Source: Hyphococcus sp. (GTDB lineage: Bacteria; Pseudomonadota; Alphaproteobacteria; Caulobacterales; Parvularculaceae). From it: a DNA stretch of 64,000 nt. Below are positions 9,394 to 20,504 of this stretch, in pieces. The notes under the pieces are model-generated. The model saw only the letters and a list, made by a program, of their open reading frames with translations, ran no database searches and was not told where the DNA came from. Location: assembly GCA_021776415.1 (NCBI GenBank), contig JAJFFY010000081.1, positions 1-64,000 on the forward strand. The letters run 5' to 3'. Numbering within the stretch: the first letter of the stretch is position 1; each line of letters opens with the position of its first letter. The translations under genes and the position numbers were made by a program.

Positions 9394-10347
9394 TCAGTGC
9401 GCCGCCGCATCGCGGACCGAAAGAGCGTTGATGGCTTCTATGATTTTTTCAGTTTGTGAATGGTGCAATGCGTGGCCGGTGTCAGGAAACAGCGTCAGCA
9501 TCGCGCCGTCGATTTGCGTCGCCAGGGTTTTTGAATGAATCTCGGGGCTGACAGTGGTATCGCTGGTCCCGGTCATGATCGCCACCATCAATTGCAACTC
9601 GCCATAGCGGTTCTGTTGCCGGATAATTTCTTGCTTGAGGTGAGCGATGTCGGCGGCGTTGCTCTTAAAATCGCCGGGCCGAAAAAGCAGCGCCAGACCG
9701 GAGCGTCGATAGTAGTTCTCCGGCGCCGTATCGGGCAGGAAAGTGTCCTCAATGCCGTCTTCGGCGGCCAGCTGGCCATAAACCGGAATAACCAGCCTAC
9801 GCAGCAAGAACCCGATCAGTGGAATTTGCGATGCGCGATTATACCACGCGATGCCGCCCGGCCATTCATGGCTCACTGGCGCCAATAAAACAAGGCCGCC
9901 CATTTCCTCTTGATACTGAAGAGCGTAATTCAGCGCGACAGCGCCGCCGAGGCTCTGCCCGACGATCAGCGGGTCTTTAAGGCCAAAGGTATTGACGACT
10001 TCGTGAATGTAGCGCGCTTGAACATCCAGGGCATATCCATGTTTCGGCCGGTCGGAATATCCCCGGCCGGGCCGATCGATCATCACCACAAAGCGATCTT
10101 GTGATAGCGCCTCGCCAAGCGACATCTGCATATCGAGCAAATTCGCACTGGCGCCGTGAATGAGAACCACCGGCGGCAAATCCCCATCGCGCGGACCTGC
10201 GGTAAAGGCGTGCATGCGCTCGCCATCGACATCGATCCATTCGCCGATCATCGGCGCATTGCGTTCCGCGTTCCAGGTCGCGCAGCCAGTGAGCCCCGTA
10301 ATGGCTACAAACAGGATGCCGAAGAACAAAAAAGTAATCACGCGCAT
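9394..10347 (-). CDS. alpha/beta hydrolase (lipoprotein signal)
   Basis: Lipobox LTGC; VVLIHGASANLLDMQ, IVGQSLGGAVAL, DTGHALHHS. Confidence 0.9.
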   Translation of the reverse strand: MRVITFLFFGILFVAITGLTGCATWNAERNAPMIGEWIDVDGERMHAFTAGPRDGDLPPVVLIHGASANLLDMQMSLGEALSQDRFVVMIDRPGRGYSDRPKHGYALDVQARYIHEVVNTFGLKDPLIVGQSLGGAVALNYALQYQEEMGGLVLLAPVSHEWPGGIAWYNRASQIPLIGFLLRRLVIPVYGQLAAEDGIEDTFLPDTAPENYYRRSGLALLFRPGDFKSNAADIAHLKQEIIRQQNRYGELQLMVAIMTGTSDTTVSPEIHSKTLATQIDGAMLTLFPDTGHALHHSQTEKIIEAINALSVRDAAAH

Positions 10348-10357
10348 AGCCTGTCCA

Positions 10358-11101
10358 TTATTGTTTGCCGCCGCCCGCCATGACGATCTGATAAAAGTCG
10401 TCGGCCTTCAAACTGGCGCCGCCGACCAGGGCGCCGTTGACATCATCGATGGCGAGGATTTCTTGCGCATTACCGGGTTTGACCGAGCCGCCATAAAGGA
10501 TGCGCACATCAATGCGCGTCTTCGATCTGATAAAGGCGTGCATTTCGGCAATATCCGCCAGTGTCGGCGTCAGCCCGGTGCCGATCGCCCAGACCGGCTC
10601 ATAGGCGATGACAAAGTCATCGCTGGTCTCGGGCAATGATCCGGCGAGCTGTGCGCCGACAACCTCTAGCGCCGCGCCCGCCTTGCGCTGCGCTTCGCTC
10701 TCGCCGACACAGATGATTGGCGTCAGCCCCGCCCGCAACACTGCCTCAGCCTTGCGGCGGACATCCGCATCGCCCTCATTGTGCCCGCCTTCACCGAAAT
10801 TGGCGCGCCGTTCCGAATGGCCGACAATCACGAAGGCCGCGCCGGCGTCGGCAAACATCTCAGCGCTGATATCGCCAGTATGGGCCCCGCTCGGGTCAGC
10901 GTGGCAGTCCTGTCCGCCAAATTGGATGGCGCTGCCGGAAAATTTCGCCGTGAAAGCGGCGACACGTGTCGCCGGCGGGCAGATCAGGACATCGGCGTCC
11001 GTGGGCGCAGCGTCCTTCATTTTAGCCGCCAGCGTCGCAATCTCGCTCGCCGACGCGGCGAGACCGTGCATTTTCCAGTTCCCCGCAATCAAAGCCCGCA
11101 T
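10358..11101 (-). CDS. tpiA: triosephosphate isomerase
   Basis: [47 protein letters not shown]. Confidence 0.98.
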   Translation of the reverse strand: MRALIAGNWKMHGLAASASEIATLAAKMKDAAPTDADVLICPPATRVAAFTAKFSGSAIQFGGQDCHADPSGAHTGDISAEMFADAGAAFVIVGHSERRANFGEGGHNEGDADVRRKAEAVLRAGLTPIICVGESEAQRKAGAALEVVGAQLAGSLPETSDDFVIAYEPVWAIGTGLTPTLADIAEMHAFIRSKTRIDVRILYGGSVKPGNAQEILAIDDVNGALVGGASLKADDFYQIVMAGGGKQ

Positions 11102-11287
11102 TAAAGCCTCCAGAATTGAACGTCCGGGTTAGGCGATGGCTTGTACCCTGTCCAGAGCGGCCAGCTGGACCCGGCGCCTCTAAAACCATCTTCTCACCAT
11201 TGCCGCCTTGTCCCCAAACGAGGGCGCGTCTAGGTTACCCGCCGATTTGAACGGCGGCGCAACACAGCCGCAAATAGTGAGGCGAAT

Positions 11288-13183
11288 ATGCTTAGTCAGG
11301 TGCGCAGTGCGCTTAAAGGCGCAGGGGCTTGGATTGTGGTGATCTTATTGATCCTGGCCTTCGCGCTTTGGGGCGTGCCGGATATGGGCCAGCTTTCCGG
11401 AACCGCCGCGGTGACCGTCGGCGGCAAGAGCTTTTCGCAGCAATATGTCCAGAACGAATTTAATCGCGCTATTCAATCCCAGCGTAATCAATCCGGCGGC
11501 TCTTATACCCAGGAAGATGCGGTCGCCTCTGGCCTGCACAATCAGGTCGTCTCCGCCATCACCACCACCTCGGCGCTCGACCAGTTCGCCGATAAAATGC
11601 AACTCGCCATGCCGCGCGAACTGGTAGCGGATTTTCTGCAGGAAAATGAAAACTATCAAAACCAGGCAACCGGAAAATTCGATCCAACGATCCTCGATAG
11701 CATCCTTCGCCAGAACAATCTGACGGTCAAAGATTTTGAACGCCGGGTTGGCGAAGACCTGAGGCGAAATCAACTGGTCAACGCGCTTGCCGCGCGCGCA
11801 TCCGCGCCCGATCCATTCGTTGAAGCGATGTTGTTGCGCGATACTGAACGTCGCGACATCGGATATCTGATCGTCACCGACGAGATGTCCGGCAAAGCCG
11901 CAGAACCGATGCCGGCGGATCTGGAAACCTATTATCAGGAAAACCCGGCGGCCTTCACGGCGCCGGAGTATCGCACATTCGATCTGTTGGTTCTGAAGAA
12001 CGCAGACTTCCGCGAAAACCTTGAAGCGCCGGAAGAAGAAATCAGGCGGCTTTACGATCTTAGCAAAGAGCGCCTTTACGATAAGCCGGAACGGCGCACG
12101 GTCTATCAAATTACGTTTAAAACCGAAGCCGAAGCCCAGGCTGCAAGCGCTACATTACGTCAGGGCAAGCCGTTTGAAAATATCGCCAGCGAACGCGGGC
12201 TTGATCTGGCCGCGGTGACCTTCACCGATGCCCAAAAGCGCGACATTCTCGACCCGGCGGTCGCGGATGCGGCTTTTGCCGACGGGCTGGAAGAAGGCGC
12301 GATTGTTGATCCGGTGCGCAGCTCGTTCGGCTGGACCGTCGTGCAGATCGCCAATGTCACGCCGCCTGAAACGACAACCTTTGAAGAAGTGCGCGATGAA
12401 ATCGAAGCGCAATTTCTCGATCAGGATACAAGGCGCGCGCTTTTGAGCACTGTCGATGCGATAGAAGAAGTGCGCGACAGCGGCGCCGGTCTGCGTGTCG
12501 CCGCAGAAGAGGCCGGTTTAGAAATTCAAACCTTCGGCCCGATCGACCGCTACAGCTTCGCCCCCGGCGGCGCCATTATCGACAAGGTCCCCGGCGAAGC
12601 ATTGTCGGAAGTCTTTGCTCTGGATGTGGACGAAGAATCTGAAGCGCTAGACCTTGCCGCCCGCGATGGATATTTCTTCGTTGCGTTAAGTGAAATCACG
12701 GCGCCCGCGATCAAACCCTTTGCCGGTGTGCAAGATGATGTCGACCAAAACTGGCGCAAGCAAGAACGCCAGCAGCGGATTTCCGACACGGTGCGCGGCA
12801 TACGCGATGCCGTCGCTGGCGGCCAAAGCCTTGATGTGGCGGCAAGCCAGTTTAACCGCGCGCCGACGCAATTGCTGATTGACCGGCGTTTTGAGAACGA
12901 GGCGATATCGCTGCCCTTCAACCAACAGATATTTACCGCGACCAAGGGTGATCTGGTCTCCGGCCCTGCGGCTTTGGGCGAGGCGCAAGTCATCGTTGAA
13001 ATTCGCCAGATCGGTTATTCGCCAAACCAGATCCCTCCAGAGCAGGTGGATGCTTTTGAACAATATCTGGGGTATCAGTTGGATCAGGAACTGATCGACG
13101 CCTTCGTCACAGCGGTGCGTGATGATTTTGATGTGAAGATCAATCAGGTGCGGCTCGATGCGATTTTCGGCGAGGGCCAGTGA
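11288..13183 (+). CDS. peptidylprolyl isomerase / periplasmic folding chaperone (PpiD-like, SurA-N)
   Basis: N-terminal TM MLSQVRSALKGAGAWIVVILLILAFALWGV and parvulin-like region; directly upstream of trpE. Confidence 0.9.
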   Translation: MLSQVRSALKGAGAWIVVILLILAFALWGVPDMGQLSGTAAVTVGGKSFSQQYVQNEFNRAIQSQRNQSGGSYTQEDAVASGLHNQVVSAITTTSALDQFADKMQLAMPRELVADFLQENENYQNQATGKFDPTILDSILRQNNLTVKDFERRVGEDLRRNQLVNALAARASAPDPFVEAMLLRDTERRDIGYLIVTDEMSGKAAEPMPADLETYYQENPAAFTAPEYRTFDLLVLKNADFRENLEAPEEEIRRLYDLSKERLYDKPERRTVYQITFKTEAEAQAASATLRQGKPFENIASERGLDLAAVTFTDAQKRDILDPAVADAAFADGLEEGAIVDPVRSSFGWTVVQIANVTPPETTTFEEVRDEIEAQFLDQDTRRALLSTVDAIEEVRDSGAGLRVAAEEAGLEIQTFGPIDRYSFAPGGAIIDKVPGEALSEVFALDVDEESEALDLAARDGYFFVALSEITAPAIKPFAGVQDDVDQNWRKQERQQRISDTVRGIRDAVAGGQSLDVAASQFNRAPTQLLIDRRFENEAISLPFNQQIFTATKGDLVSGPAALGEAQVIVEIRQIGYSPNQIPPEQVDAFEQYLGYQLDQELIDAFVTAVRDDFDVKINQVRLDAIFGEGQ

Positions 13184-14697
13184 CGCTGACGCCGGACTTC
13201 CCCGAATTTGAAAAAAATTACGATGAAGGCCGCGCCCAGCTTGTCTGGCGCAGCCTGGTCAGCGATCTCGAAACGCCGGTGTCAGCGTTCTTGAAACTTG
13301 CGGGCTCCCGCAGCAACGCCATCCTTCTGGAATCGGTTGAAGGCGGCGAGCAGCTCGGGCGCTATTCTATCATCGGTTTCAAGCCGGATATTTTGTGGCG
13401 CAGCTTTGGCGGGCGCTCGCAGATCAATCGCAATGCGGCAAGTGACAGGTCGGCGTTTGTCGATGAAGAAGGCGCGCCGCTGGTGAATTTAAAACGCTTA
13501 TTCGCCGAATCCGAGATCGAGCCGCCGCCTGGTTTGCCGCCCCCCATCCTGCCCCCTATGGCGGCGGGCGTTTTTGGATATCTCGGTTACGACATGGTGC
13601 GGCAGATGGAGCATCTGGGGCCGCGTCCTGCGGGCGGCCTTGACAGCCCCGACGCGATTTTCATTCGCCCGACGCTGGTTGCGGTGTTTGACAATATCTT
13701 TCAGGAGATTTCGCTGTTTGCGCCGGCGCGCCCGGAGCCCGGCGTTTCGGCCCGCGCCGCTTACGCCAGAGCCGGCGAACGCCTGGCCGAAGCCGTCGAG
13801 AACCTGGCGGCGCCCTTAGCGCTCCCCATAGGCGAAAAACTACCCGCCAATCAAAACATCGAGATTACATCGGATACGGATGAAACCGAGTTCCGCAACA
13901 AGGTTGCGCGCGCCAAAGACTATATCACCGCTGGCGATATTTTTCAGGTGGTGTTGAGCCAGCGCTTCTCAACCGAGTTTACCGCGCCGCCTTTCGAACT
14001 ATATCGTACGCTACGCCGCTCGAACCCCTCGCCGTTTTTGTTTTATCTGAACTTCGATGATTTTGCGCTAGTCGGCTCCAGCCCGGAAATTCTGGTCCGC
14101 GTTCGCGATGGCGAGGTCACCATCCGGCCGATTGCGGGCACCCGTCCACGCGGGGCGACGCCGGCGCAAGACAAAGCGCTGGAGGCGGAATTGCTCGCCG
14201 ATCCGAAAGAGCGGGCTGAACATCTGATGCTTCTCGATCTCGGACGCAACGATGTCGGCCGGTCGGCGAAAATCGGCTCGGTGCGCGTGACCGAGAGCTT
14301 CAATGTCGAGCGTTACAGCCACGTCATGCATATCGCCTCCAATGTCGTTGGCGATTTACGCGACGACGTGCACCCGGTGGATGCCGTCGCTGCAGGCTTT
14401 CCCGCTGGCACGGTGACCGGCGCGCCAAAAATCCGCGCCATGGAAATCATCGATGAGTTGGAAGGCGCCGCACGCGGCGTATATGGCGGAGCAATCGGGT
14501 ATTTTTCCGCCGACGGCAATGTCGACACCTGCATTGCGCTGCGAACCGCTATCGTCAAGGACGGGCGCATGTATGTCCAGGCCGGCGCCGGCATTGTCGC
14601 CGATTCCGATCCGGAAATGGAACAACGTGAATGCGAGAATAAAGCCAAAGCTTTGTTCGCTGCAGCCAAAGCTGCGCTTGAACATAGAGGGAATTAG
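13180..14697 (+). CDS. trpE: anthranilate synthase component I
   Basis: GTG start overlapping upstream TGA; PVSAFLKLAGSRSNAILLESVEGGEQLGRYSIIGF and FPAGTVTGAPKIRAMEIIDELE. Confidence 0.97.
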   Translation: MTLTPDFPEFEKNYDEGRAQLVWRSLVSDLETPVSAFLKLAGSRSNAILLESVEGGEQLGRYSIIGFKPDILWRSFGGRSQINRNAASDRSAFVDEEGAPLVNLKRLFAESEIEPPPGLPPPILPPMAAGVFGYLGYDMVRQMEHLGPRPAGGLDSPDAIFIRPTLVAVFDNIFQEISLFAPARPEPGVSARAAYARAGERLAEAVENLAAPLALPIGEKLPANQNIEITSDTDETEFRNKVARAKDYITAGDIFQVVLSQRFSTEFTAPPFELYRTLRRSNPSPFLFYLNFDDFALVGSSPEILVRVRDGEVTIRPIAGTRPRGATPAQDKALEAELLADPKERAEHLMLLDLGRNDVGRSAKIGSVRVTESFNVERYSHVMHIASNVVGDLRDDVHPVDAVAAGFPAGTVTGAPKIRAMEIIDELEGAARGVYGGAIGYFSADGNVDTCIALRTAIVKDGRMYVQAGAGIVADSDPEMEQRECENKAKALFAAAKAALEHRGN

Positions 14698-14848
14698 GAC
14701 GAAAAACCTCACACCTTTGCGATGAATCGCCTCACATCCGCGACGAGGCAGTAAGCAGTACGCCCTAAATACGCTATGACATATAATATTGTGACGGGCT
14801 TAGCGGCCTTGGGCAGTTATACAGAACCAAAAAATAAAGGGGCACACG

Positions 14849-16702
14849 ATGACCAACAAATTGAAAATCTGGCTCGCCGCGACGAGCGCACTCGTCATGA
14901 TCGCCAATCCACTTGCCTACGCGCAAGAGGCCGAGCAATCGACTGAGGAAGCAGCCGAGCAAACCGAAGACCAAAAACTCTCAACCTTCTTTGAAGAAAT
15001 CTTTCAGCGCAATATCGCCAATTCGCCACTCTTTCAGGCCCAGCTCGGCATGAAGACTGAGCGCTATGGCGAGTGGGATGATTTTTCCGACGCGGAGGCC
15101 ATTCGTCAACACGAAGAAACAAAGCAAGACCTTGTGCGCCTTCACGCAGACATCGATCGTGAAAAACTCTCCGAAGCGTCACAGGTCAGTTACAGAATCT
15201 TTGAGTTTCTTCAAAAACGCGCCATTGCCGGGCACGCTTATCGTTTTCATGGCTATGCATTTTCAACCATGAACAATCCGATGACCTTCCCGATCACCTT
15301 CATGCAGAACATTCACCGTGTTGATAATGTCTCCGATGCGGAGGCGTATATTTCGCGCCTTAACGGCCTTAAAGTCGCTGGCGAGCAACTGATTGAAGGC
15401 ATTGATATGGCCGCTGAGCGCGGCATCGTTCCAACATCTTTTTCATTCGACCCGGTCATCACGGATGCACAAAACGTCATAACTGGCGCACCTTTCGATG
15501 ACAGCGAAGAGGACTCGGCCATCCTTGCCGATTTTCGCGGCAAGGTGGACGCGTTAGAGGTTAGCGATTCTGAAAAAGAACAGCTGATCAATGATGCGGT
15601 CGCCGCCCTTGAGGGCCCTTTCCAGCAAACCGTGAATGCCTTCGTCGCCAAGGTTGAATCACTGCGCGGTCAATCTCATGGCGCCAACGGCGTTTGGGCG
15701 TTGCCGGACGGCAAGGCGTTTTACGAAAGCCGGATGACTTTCTGGACAACCGAAAAAGATATGACGGCGAAAGAAATTCACAAGACTGGCCTCAAAGACG
15801 TCAAGCGTATTCGCGGCGAAATGGAAGCGATCATGGAGACGGTCGGCTTCGACGGCTCGTTGCAGGAATTTTTCACGTTTCTGCGAACTGATCCGTCAAA
15901 CTTCTTCCCGGATACAGAGGAAGGTAAACAAGCCTATCTTGATCAGTCCAAGGCTTATATCGATGCGATCTACGCTGACGTTGATAAATATTTCAATGTC
16001 CTGCCAAAAGCATCGCTGGAAGTGCGCGCCGTAGAACAATGGCGCGAGGAAACTGCCCCAATCGCGTTTTACAATCGTCCGACGCCCGACGGGTCGCGCC
16101 CAGGCATTTACTACACCAATCTCAAAGACATGACGACAAAGCAAAAGCACGAAATGGAAACCATAGCCTATCATGAAGGCGCGCCGGGACACCATTTCCA
16201 GATCGCGATACAGCAGGAGCTGACTGGCGTACCGATGTTCCAGAAATTTGCATTCTTTGGCGCCTATACGGAAGGCTGGGGCCTTTACTCTGAACGCCTC
16301 GCCAAAGAGCAAGGCCGGTTTACCGATCCTATGCAGGATTTCGGACGCCTTCAAAACGAAATGCTGCGCGCCGCCCGTCTGGTGGTCGATACCGGCGTTC
16401 ATTCGAAAAAGTGGTCGCGCGAGAAAGCTATCAAATTTATGCTCGACAACAATCCGATGACCGAAGAGGACGCAACCAAGGAAATCGAACGCTATATCGA
16501 TCTACCGGGCCAGGCGTTGTCCTATAAGATCGGTATGTTCAAGATTTTGGAACTCCGCGAGAAAGCAAAAACAGAGCTTGGCGATGATTTTGACATTCGT
16601 GATTTTCATGACGTCGTCTTGAAAAGCGGCGCTGTCGCGCTGCCCATATTGGAAGAACTCATCGACGCATACATCGCCAAGAAAAAAGCCGAAGCGGCGT
16701 AA
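14849..16702 (+). CDS. DUF885 domain-containing exported protein (putative metallopeptidase)
   Basis: Signal peptide; ETIAYHEGAPGHHFQIAIQQEL and TEGWGLYSERLAKE. Confidence 0.9.
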   Translation: MTNKLKIWLAATSALVMIANPLAYAQEAEQSTEEAAEQTEDQKLSTFFEEIFQRNIANSPLFQAQLGMKTERYGEWDDFSDAEAIRQHEETKQDLVRLHADIDREKLSEASQVSYRIFEFLQKRAIAGHAYRFHGYAFSTMNNPMTFPITFMQNIHRVDNVSDAEAYISRLNGLKVAGEQLIEGIDMAAERGIVPTSFSFDPVITDAQNVITGAPFDDSEEDSAILADFRGKVDALEVSDSEKEQLINDAVAALEGPFQQTVNAFVAKVESLRGQSHGANGVWALPDGKAFYESRMTFWTTEKDMTAKEIHKTGLKDVKRIRGEMEAIMETVGFDGSLQEFFTFLRTDPSNFFPDTEEGKQAYLDQSKAYIDAIYADVDKYFNVLPKASLEVRAVEQWREETAPIAFYNRPTPDGSRPGIYYTNLKDMTTKQKHEMETIAYHEGAPGHHFQIAIQQELTGVPMFQKFAFFGAYTEGWGLYSERLAKEQGRFTDPMQDFGRLQNEMLRAARLVVDTGVHSKKWSREKAIKFMLDNNPMTEEDATKEIERYIDLPGQALSYKIGMFKILELREKAKTELGDDFDIRDFHDVVLKSGAVALPILEELIDAYIAKKKAEAA

Positions 16703-16724
16703 TCGTCTTTGCATTTATGACTTT

Positions 16725-16755
16725 GGGCGCAGCAGTATGCTGCGCCCATTTTTTT
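16725..16755 (+). terminator. Rho-independent terminator
   Basis: GGGCGCAGCA-GTA-TGCTGCGCCC followed by ATTTTTTT. Confidence 0.88.
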
Positions 16756-16782
16756 ATGCGTGAATTTATCGACGCCTCAAGG

Positions 16783-17835
16783 CTACAGTCGCAGTGATGG
16801 CGCCTTAGTTGCCAGCGCCTGAATTTTTTCCTGCCGTCTAATTGTCTCCAGCACCGTCACTGACGCCAGCTCAAACCCGCGCTCGGGCGCGGAGGTCAGC
16901 CATGGGCCCAACACTTCGAGCGTTTCCTTGCGCGGGTGACAGATCGCTACGGCGTATCCGGTCTCTCTGGCGATCCGCTCAACCAGGCGGAGTTGTTTTC
17001 TGATGGCGGGCTTGTCGCCGGCCTCAGCGTCGAGAAATACATCGCGCGAGAACACCTCGGCGCCGACCCGGGCGGCGGCGCTGCGTACTTTGGTGTCGCC
17101 GGTGGTCACACTGTCTAAAAAGAACACGCCCTCTTGCTTAAGGTAAGCCAGCACGGTTTTCATCGCCGCTTCATCGGCGGTCAGCTTTGAGCCCATATGG
17201 TTGTTGACCGCGACATAGCCGTCAAAACGATCAAGGTTCCAAATCAACGCATCCAGGAACGCAACCCCCGTCATCTTTGACGTCAGCGCCACCGGTCCCG
17301 GATCGGCCTCGCCTTCCGGCTCCATGGGCAAATGCAACATCACCGTGCGGCCCGCCTTGCGTGCCGCAGCCGCGAGCAGATCAACATCATTGGCATAGGG
17401 CAAGAACGACAATGTCAGCGGACCGGGAAGCGCGAGCGTGTTTTCAAACGCGCGCTTATCAATGCCCATATCGTCAAAAATAATGATGATTTTCGGCTTC
17501 GGCTTGCCAGGCGTCATCTGCGGCGGCGCCAGACGCTCCAGACCGGGCGACGCCCAATCGGCGGACGCCAGAACCCGCCGGACGATCTCCTCACGCTTGT
17601 GATAGGCAAGATCAAAGAGCGGGTCGTCGCGGATCGGCGCATTGAGGGCTGAGATTTTAGTAGCGCTCGCCACCGCGCCCAGTTCGCTGACATAGGCGGA
17701 AATCGCGCCAATCATCACCCCGATAAGAGCAATGACGACGGATGCAATCACGCCAGCGCCGCCGGCCACGCCTATCCGCCTCCTGGCGGGGGCCGGCCGG
17801 CTGGCCTCGAAATTATGGTCTCGCTCGTAATTCAA
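16783..17835 (-). CDS. divergent polysaccharide deacetylase family protein
   Basis: PKIIIIFDDMGIDKRAFENTLALPGPLTLSFLPYA...VMLHLPMEP...VAVNNHMGSKLTAD. Confidence 0.92.
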   Translation of the reverse strand: MNYERDHNFEASRPAPARRRIGVAGGAGVIASVVIALIGVMIGAISAYVSELGAVASATKISALNAPIRDDPLFDLAYHKREEIVRRVLASADWASPGLERLAPPQMTPGKPKPKIIIIFDDMGIDKRAFENTLALPGPLTLSFLPYANDVDLLAAAARKAGRTVMLHLPMEPEGEADPGPVALTSKMTGVAFLDALIWNLDRFDGYVAVNNHMGSKLTADEAAMKTVLAYLKQEGVFFLDSVTTGDTKVRSAAARVGAEVFSRDVFLDAEAGDKPAIRKQLRLVERIARETGYAVAICHPRKETLEVLGPWLTSAPERGFELASVTVLETIRRQEKIQALATKAPSLRL

Positions 17836-17945
17836 TCGATCACATACCTGTTAGCGTCGCCCATACATATTGGCGGCCGCTTGCGCCCTCGCGCCGCAAC
17901 GTTAAACCTGCCAGTCTCCTACATTCGCTGATTCTCGAGATTTCG

Positions 17946-18527
17946 ATGATTTTGCTGATCGATAATTATGACAGCTTCACCCACAACCTTGTTCACCTGG
18001 TTGGCGGCGCGACCGATCAAGAGGTTGTGGTCAAGCGCAATGACGTGATCAGCGCTGAGCAAGCCGTAGGCTTGGACGCCACCGCCATCGTCATCTCGCC
18101 CGGCCCGCGCACGCCGACCGAGGCGGGCATATGCCTTGACCTCGTCGCTGCCGCGGCGGCGGCGCGCAAACCGGTATTCGGCGTTTGCCTCGGTATGCAG
18201 GCTATCGTCCAGCATTTCGGCGGGCGCATCGTCCGGGCTGAACATTTGATGCACGGCAAGACCTGCAACATCGTCCATGACGGCGGCGCTCTGTTCGACG
18301 GCCTGCCCTCGCCTTTCACCGCAACGCGCTATCATTCGCTGGTGGCGGAGCGCGCCAGCCTGCCGGCGGATATGATCACGGCGGCATCCGCCGAGGACGA
18401 TGATGAGGTTATGGCGGTAGTTCATAAAACATTGCCGATCGTCGGGGTTCAGTTTCACCCCGAGAGCATCGCGTCGGACTATGGGCCTGAAATTTTCGCG
18501 AACTTCATGAAGATGGCGACGCGATGA
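17946..18527 (+). CDS. trpG: anthranilate synthase component II (glutamine amidotransferase)
   Basis: MILLIDNYDSFTHNLVH, PVFGVCLGMQAI, VGVQFHPESIAS. Confidence 0.96.
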   Translation: MILLIDNYDSFTHNLVHLVGGATDQEVVVKRNDVISAEQAVGLDATAIVISPGPRTPTEAGICLDLVAAAAAARKPVFGVCLGMQAIVQHFGGRIVRAEHLMHGKTCNIVHDGGALFDGLPSPFTATRYHSLVAERASLPADMITAASAEDDDEVMAVVHKTLPIVGVQFHPESIASDYGPEIFANFMKMATR

Positions 18528-19543
18528 GCGGATTTACGCCATTTCTGAGATTGGCGGTTTCCGGCCAGCCGCTAACCCCGGGCGAGATGCGCGGCGCTAT
18601 GGACACGATCCTTTCCGGCGCGGCAAGCGATATGGAAATTGCCGGGTTCCTCACCGCGTTGCGCGCACGCGGCGAAACGGTTGCGGAGATCACCGCTGCC
18701 GCACAAGCTATGCGCGCCATGGCGCTGCGGGTCGATGCGCCGGCCGATGCGATCGACACCTGTGGCACCGGCGGCGACGGCGCCGGCACTTACAATATAT
18801 CAACCGCCGCCGCGCTGATTGTCGCCGGTTGCGGCGTGCCGGTCGCCAAACATGGCAACAAGGCGGCGTCGTCCAAATCCGGCTCATCGGAGGTGCTGGT
18901 CGCCCTTGGCGTCAAGCTGGAGATTGAACCGGCGTTGATTTCACGCTGCATCCATGAGGCAAAAGTCGGCTTCATGTTTGCGCCGCTTCACCACAAGGCG
19001 GCGGGCAATGCGGCTGCGGCGCGCAAGGCGCTCGGCGTGCGCACCTTGTTTAATGTGCTCGGCCCGCTTTCAAATCCGGCCAGCGCCAAGCGACAGCTGA
19101 TGGGGGTATTTGCCCGCGATCTCATTTTACCGATCGCGCAAACCCTGCCCAAGCTCGGCGTTGAAGCCGCCTGGGTGGTGCACGGTAGTGATGGTCTTGA
19201 TGAATTGACCACCACCGGGCCGACTTATGTGGCGGCGTTGCGGAACGGTGTGGTCGAAGAGTTTGAAGTCACGCCGGAAGACGCCGGGCTCGCGCGCACG
19301 ACCATGGCGGAGCTGAAAGGCGGCGACCCGACCGAGAACGCCGCGGCGCTTGCGCGCCTGCTCGACGGCGCAAGCGGCGCCTATCGCGACATCGCCGTCC
19401 TCAACGCCGCCGGCGCATTGATCGTCGCCGGCAAAGCCAAAAACCTAAGCGATGCGGCCAGAATTGCGGAGCGCGCGATTGACGATGGCGCCGCCAAATC
19501 CGCGCTGGCCAAGCTTGTTGAACTCTCAAACGGCCCGGCATGA
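18524..19543 (+). CDS. trpD: anthranilate phosphoribosyltransferase
   Basis: [35 protein letters not shown]; 4-bp overlaps with neighbours. Confidence 0.97.
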   Translation: MSGFTPFLRLAVSGQPLTPGEMRGAMDTILSGAASDMEIAGFLTALRARGETVAEITAAAQAMRAMALRVDAPADAIDTCGTGGDGAGTYNISTAAALIVAGCGVPVAKHGNKAASSKSGSSEVLVALGVKLEIEPALISRCIHEAKVGFMFAPLHHKAAGNAAAARKALGVRTLFNVLGPLSNPASAKRQLMGVFARDLILPIAQTLPKLGVEAAWVVHGSDGLDELTTTGPTYVAALRNGVVEEFEVTPEDAGLARTTMAELKGGDPTENAAALARLLDGASGAYRDIAVLNAAGALIVAGKAKNLSDAARIAERAIDDGAAKSALAKLVELSNGPA

Positions 19544-20334
19544 GTATTCTTGACGACATCATCGCCTATAAGCGCAAAGAGGTCGCGAGCGCCAAGGCGA
19601 ATGCGCCGATAGGCGCGCTGGAGACGCTCGCGAAAGAAGCCAGACCGCGCGGGTTTCGCAATGCCCTGGTCAAAAAGGCCACGGACGGATTTGCGCTGAT
19701 TGCGGAGATTAAAAAGGCCAGCCCCTCCAAAGGGTTGATCCGGCCGGATTTCGATCCCGCCGATCACGCGCGCGCATACGCAGCTGGCGGCGCGGCGTGT
19801 CTGTCTGTGCTGACCGATGGGCCAAGCTTTCAAGGCTCGCCCGATTTCCTCAAAGCCGCGCGCGGCGCCTGTTCGTTGCCGGTCCTGCGCAAGGATTTCA
19901 TGATTGACCCCTACCAGATTGTCGAATCACGGGCCTGGGGCGCGGACTGTATATTGCTGATTATGGCTTGCCTGTCGGATTCTCAAGCGGGTGAGCTCTA
20001 TCAAACGGCGCGCGATATGGCGCTCGATGTGCTGGTCGAGGTCCATAATCGCGCCGAGATGGATCGCGCAATTAACCTTAATGCAAACTTAATCGGTATA
20101 AATAACCGCAATCTAAATACATTTGATACTTCACTTCAGGTAACCGCTGAGCTTTGTACGGCCACGCCGCGCGGCGCCGTTGTGGTCAGCGAAAGCGGCA
20201 TATCCACCCATGAGGATCTGGTTGCGCTTCGCGACTATGGCGCCTCGGCGTTCCTGGTCGGAGAAAGCCTGATGCGCCAGGCCGATGTCGAGGCGGCTAC
20301 CCGGGCGTTACTGACGCCGCCGGCTCTCGCCTGA
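19540..20334 (+). CDS. trpC: indole-3-glycerol-phosphate synthase
   Basis: [44 protein letters not shown]. Confidence 0.97.
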   Translation: MSILDDIIAYKRKEVASAKANAPIGALETLAKEARPRGFRNALVKKATDGFALIAEIKKASPSKGLIRPDFDPADHARAYAAGGAACLSVLTDGPSFQGSPDFLKAARGACSLPVLRKDFMIDPYQIVESRAWGADCILLIMACLSDSQAGELYQTARDMALDVLVEVHNRAEMDRAINLNANLIGINNRNLNTFDTSLQVTAELCTATPRGAVVVSESGISTHEDLVALRDYGASAFLVGESLMRQADVEAATRALLTPPALA

Positions 20335-20385
20335 CGCAATTGCACCAAGCAGGCTCAGCTTTTTACCCCTGTTGACGCGTAATTA

Positions 20386-20400
20386 GAACATGCATAGAAC
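20386..20400 (+). promoter_or_regulatory. SOS (LexA) box in lexA promoter
   Basis: GAAC-ATGCATA-GAAC, exact match to the alphaproteobacterial GAAC-N7-GAAC consensus; degenerate second site GTTC-TTCTGTC-GTTT at 20415-20429. Confidence 0.85.
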
Positions 20401-20504
20401 ATCGTTGTTGTTTTGTTCTTCTGTCGTTTCGGCGGTGGAAACAGCCTTAGGTTGAGGGCTTAGCAAAAACAACGGCCAAGGAGAGGCTGCGCAGCCCAGG
20501 AGAG

